From Ooceraea biroi (lineage: Eukaryota; Arthropoda; Insecta; Hymenoptera; Formicidae), in assembly GCF_003672135.1 (NCBI RefSeq), contig NC_039513.1, positions 15,651,591-15,715,590 on the forward strand: a DNA stretch of 64,000 nt. The letters are read 5' to 3'. Shown piece by piece: positions 61,475 through 64,000 of this stretch. Every line of letters starts with the position of its first letter. Position 1 is the first letter of the stretch. Made by a program: the position numbers and the translations under genes. Under the pieces are notes generated by a model. That model was not told the origin of the DNA, made no database searches, and saw only the letters and a program-made list of their open reading frames with translations.

Positions 61475-62165
61475 GTAAAAGACGCGATCCAAGATCTCAG
61501 CGCACCCACGTCCCAACGGCCAAGCCAAGAACTAATAGTCGTACATATACCTTTGACTGAAGCATTTGTTCTGTGGTTTCATGACGCATGTGAGGTGTTA
61601 TAAGTGACAAATTCTAAGTGAAAACAAAATAGTTCGTTATTGTTGCATCAAATCATGTACAATCACACGATACAAAGCCAAAACAGGAATACAAAAATCG
61701 TCTCGAAATAAAGAATTCACACTTGGTTCCTTAAATTCTCTGCGATTATCGGTCCGCAATTCCGATGGTTGATGATGCACGGATCCTTGAAACTGAAAGG
61801 TTTCTCCTTACTTACTTACGAACGGACGTCGATTAATCATTGAGGTCATACCTCATACAATAACGAGCACTACAGAAAAAATATTTAATATTTATAGAAT
61901 AGAAAATAAAACACGCATTTCAAAGAATGACTTTGCACGTAATAAGAAATATAAATATCCAAAATCTTTTTACCAATTTTGACGCGCACGTATAGATAAT
62001 GATTTATTAGAAAATCACAAACATAAAATAATAAAAACAATAATAGAGTTTTATTTAAAAATAAAGTTATATTGGTTTGGCAAAGAATTGACACGTAACT
62101 TACATGTAAAACATGTCCGTAAAGATTTTACAAAACTAATTTTGTTCAAAGGGCAGTAAGTGTAA

Positions 62166-62391
62166 TCTATATATATATAAGCCAAATACCACTCACTGAC
62201 TCATCAACGTGCAGCCCGAACCACTGCATCTATCGACTTGAAATTTTAAGGGTATATTCTAGTACGTAGGTGCTCACTAAGGGTGGGTTTTCCGAAATTC
62301 CACCCCTAACGGGTGAGAAGGGGTAAAATGTGTTTTTATTTAATTCTACACATAATATCGCGGGCAAAGCCCGCGTGACGGGGGATGCTAG
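62166..62391 (+). mobile_element. Non-autonomous Helitron (element F), 226 bp
   Basis: It starts TCTATATATATATAAG, ends CTAG, and sits between A (62165) and T (62392), the Helitron rules. A 7-bp hairpin, CGCGGGC AAA GCCCGCG (62359-62375), lies 12 bases before the CTAG end. There are no terminal inverted repeats and no target duplication, as expected. No Rep/helicase is encoded. Confidence 0.85.
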
Positions 62392-62788
62392 TATATAATA
62401 AAATTGATTTCTAGTCTCTTAAGATTACGTTTTTATTTTCTTAATTTTTTCCTTTCAAGTATACTTTATTGTACTACATTCTCATGTACCTAATGCTTTA
62501 TTGTAAGTAAGAAAAGAATTTGAAGTTATTTTGCAATTTAACATGAAAAGTGCAACGATTTTACTGTTCAAAAAGCATTTAAAAACTCTTATTAATACAA
62601 TAACCATGAATATTTGGTTTTGTATTGTAGTATAAGAGAATGTGAATATTATATTCTTAAAACAATGTTCACGAAATATATGATTATTAGTTCTTGGTTT
62701 GGCCGTTGGTACCTGGTGGCGCTGAGATCTTGGATCGCACAATGGCTGCCCATTAGCAGTCCATAGGTATATAGTCAAAGGGTATATT

Positions 62789-63407
62789 CTACTTGCTAGA
62801 GCTAGAGTGAATGTCGACGCGGCATAAGAGATCCGGACAACGCGGTGCTTCGAACGCGGCTTGAGCATACTTGCACAGCCATTTCCTGTCGCGCGGACAG
62901 ACGCTCCGCGGTCGCATCGGGATTCTGATCTTCGGAGCACGGGGAGTTGGTGTGTCAGTCGTGTGTGCACGACGTATGGCCGACGTGGCGACTTTCCCTT
63001 TGTGAGTGGGCTAGCGGCGACGTAATGCACGGATCCGTCCGCGGACAATCGTCAGAGATCGTCGCGCGACAAGATCGACTAGCACGATTGTGTGATAGCA
63101 CGCAGTGGTCGTTTGCGCACGCCCGGTGCGCATCCGCGGCCAGATGAGCGCGGGATTGCGGCGGGTAGACGCGGGGCTAACGAAATTGCAGTTTGCGTGA
63201 AAAAGAGAGAGAGAGGGGGAAGGAAGGGGAAAGAGTGAGAGAGAGGTTCGCGGTGCTGCATCAAGCTGCCGATTTATTTGACGGAACTCGAGGCTCGGGA
63301 AGCGATAACGTCAGTGCGCGATATCGAGTGCGTTGATTAGCGGAAAAACCGACGCCGCGTTCGACATAGGTGGCCGCTTTGTCCGACGACTTGGACGACC
63401 CGTTGTG
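62789..63407 (+). promoter_or_regulatory. Promoter and 5' UTR of the right-edge gene
   Basis: A CpG-rich block runs from just beyond element D's right target copy to the ATG at 63408. The GA-rich tract at 63200-63245 lies close to the coding start. No TATA box is evident. Element D abuts this region. Confidence 0.45.
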
Positions 63408-64000
63408 ATGGACGGCGCGAACGTGAATGGCGGGAACGCCGGAGCACCGCGCGAGGATCCTAACCTCGAAGGCGTCGACCGTGCTGGTGTGGAGACGCAA
63501 GACGCGAGCAACAAGATGCTGCAGCCGACGAGCGGTGAGAACGCGGACGCGCAGGAGGTGAACGGCGACCTGAAGGGCGCTACCAGGAAGTCCGATATGC
63601 CGTCGCCGCGCAGGAAACTCAAGAGATTCAAGCCCAACTCGGCGGGCGGCCAGCTCGAGGCCGACGCGACGGAGACGCTCGGTGCGCGTAAACGTAAATT
63701 CTCCGAGGCCTTCGACGACGCGAGCTCCGAGGATTCGGGCGAGTTCACCGGCTTCGACCGCCAGAGACTCGAGTTGCAGCCGGGCAGCCACGTCCTGAGT
63801 AAACTCATTGGTAATGTTCACATTGGTAATACATCACTGTTCTTGTTTGTTTAGTACTACGTAGCGTATATAGCTATATGCCTGTAACCGGTACCGTTAT
63901 AACATTTGTGTTACTCCGTTTATATTGGTGTTACTTCCAATTTTATAACGCAACTGTTGGGAAACTGAGTTATTATTATTATTATAGCTGAAGCAGAAAT
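63408..64000 (+). CDS. Uncharacterised basic/acidic, probably nuclear protein, first exons
   Basis: Exon 1 (63408-63810) encodes 134 residues plus one base, beginning MDGANVNGGNAGAPREDPN. The donor is GTAATG at 63811. A TTATTATTATAG acceptor at 63976-63987 opens exon 2 at 63988, which continues the frame as AEAE and runs off the window. Visible features are two basic stretches that look like nuclear localisation signals (RRKLKRFK, ARKRKFSEAF), an acidic Ser/Glu/Asp segment (DDASSEDSGE), then LELQPGSHVLSKLI. The start is the first ATG after in-frame upstream codons that read like 5' UTR. The family is not recognised from this piece. It is divergent from the GPATCH2-like gene, with the transposon nest between them. 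Confidence 0.75.

Larger units (their letters stand above)
61199..62780. mobile_element. DNA transposon with 8-bp target duplication (element D), 1582 bp
   Basis: Both ends read inward CTTTGACTATATACCTATGG, and the repeat is perfect for 28 bases. GGTATATT flanks both sides (61191-61198 and 62781-62788). Similarity between the ends resumes farther in (61484-61540 against the complement of about 62690-62742), interrupted on the left by element E, so the true repeats are about 110 bases. An 8-bp duplication fits hAT or P-type elements, but the termini match neither well. No transposase is seen. It carries elements E and F. Confidence 0.82.

Noticed and set aside
1..64000. CRISPR arrays, operons, prokaryotic defence systems
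   Set aside because: The window is eukaryotic (introns, Pol III tRNA with internal boxes, poly(A) signals). The short tandem repeats are microsatellites without spacer structure.

Overview
This is a nuclear genomic window from an insect. The gene structures (short GT-AG introns, AATAAA poly(A) signals), a Pits/IRF2BP-family gene, CpG-rich intergenic DNA full of microsatellites, and several kinds of small DNA transposons fit a hymenopteran, probably an ant. The species is inference; nothing in the sequence proves it.

Layout, left to right. (1) 1-3978, minus: the 5' part of a large, charged, low-complexity protein gene with four exons, running off the left edge; I do not recognise the family. 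(2) 3979-11460: no gene; microsatellites, one strong hairpin, and probably the 3' UTR of the next gene. (3) 11461-24810, minus: a complete five-exon IRF2BP-family gene (Drosophila Pits, vertebrate IRF2BP1/2/L), 501 residues, with an 11.3-kb first intron. (4) About 24.8-26.4 kb: its CpG-rich 5' region. (5) About 26.4-52.8 kb: 26 kb without a protein gene I can support, holding simple repeats, a Penelope-like remnant, a possible LTR-like block and one tRNA-Thr(CGT). (6) 52835-54691: two non-autonomous DNA transposons. (7) 55535-55912, plus: Tim9, the small Tim chaperone of the mitochondrial intermembrane space. (8) 56671-58430, minus: a GPATCH2/GPATCH2L-family gene, 479 residues, convergent with Tim9 and lacking a G-patch. 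(9) 59314-62780: a nest of five transposons. (10) 63408 to the right edge, plus: the first exon of an unrecognised, probably nuclear protein.

The most interesting region is the nest. A PIF/Harbinger-type element (B) carrying a transposase fragment was hit inside its right terminal repeat by a second Harbinger-type element (C) with 53-bp identical ends. Removing C and one TSD copy restores B's terminus at 21 of 22 positions. Only 18 host bases away lies a third element (D, 8-bp TSD, 28-bp identical ends), which holds an inverted-repeat MITE (E) and a Helitron (F). Together these insertions add about 3.46 kb between two head-to-head genes whose 5' ends would otherwise lie within about 0.8 kb, so a compact divergent promoter appears to have been split.

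The coding genes are ordinary housekeeping or regulatory loci (transcriptional corepressor, mitochondrial import, nuclear protein). I see no operon, CRISPR array or defence system. All searches and alignments behind these calls are by eye.
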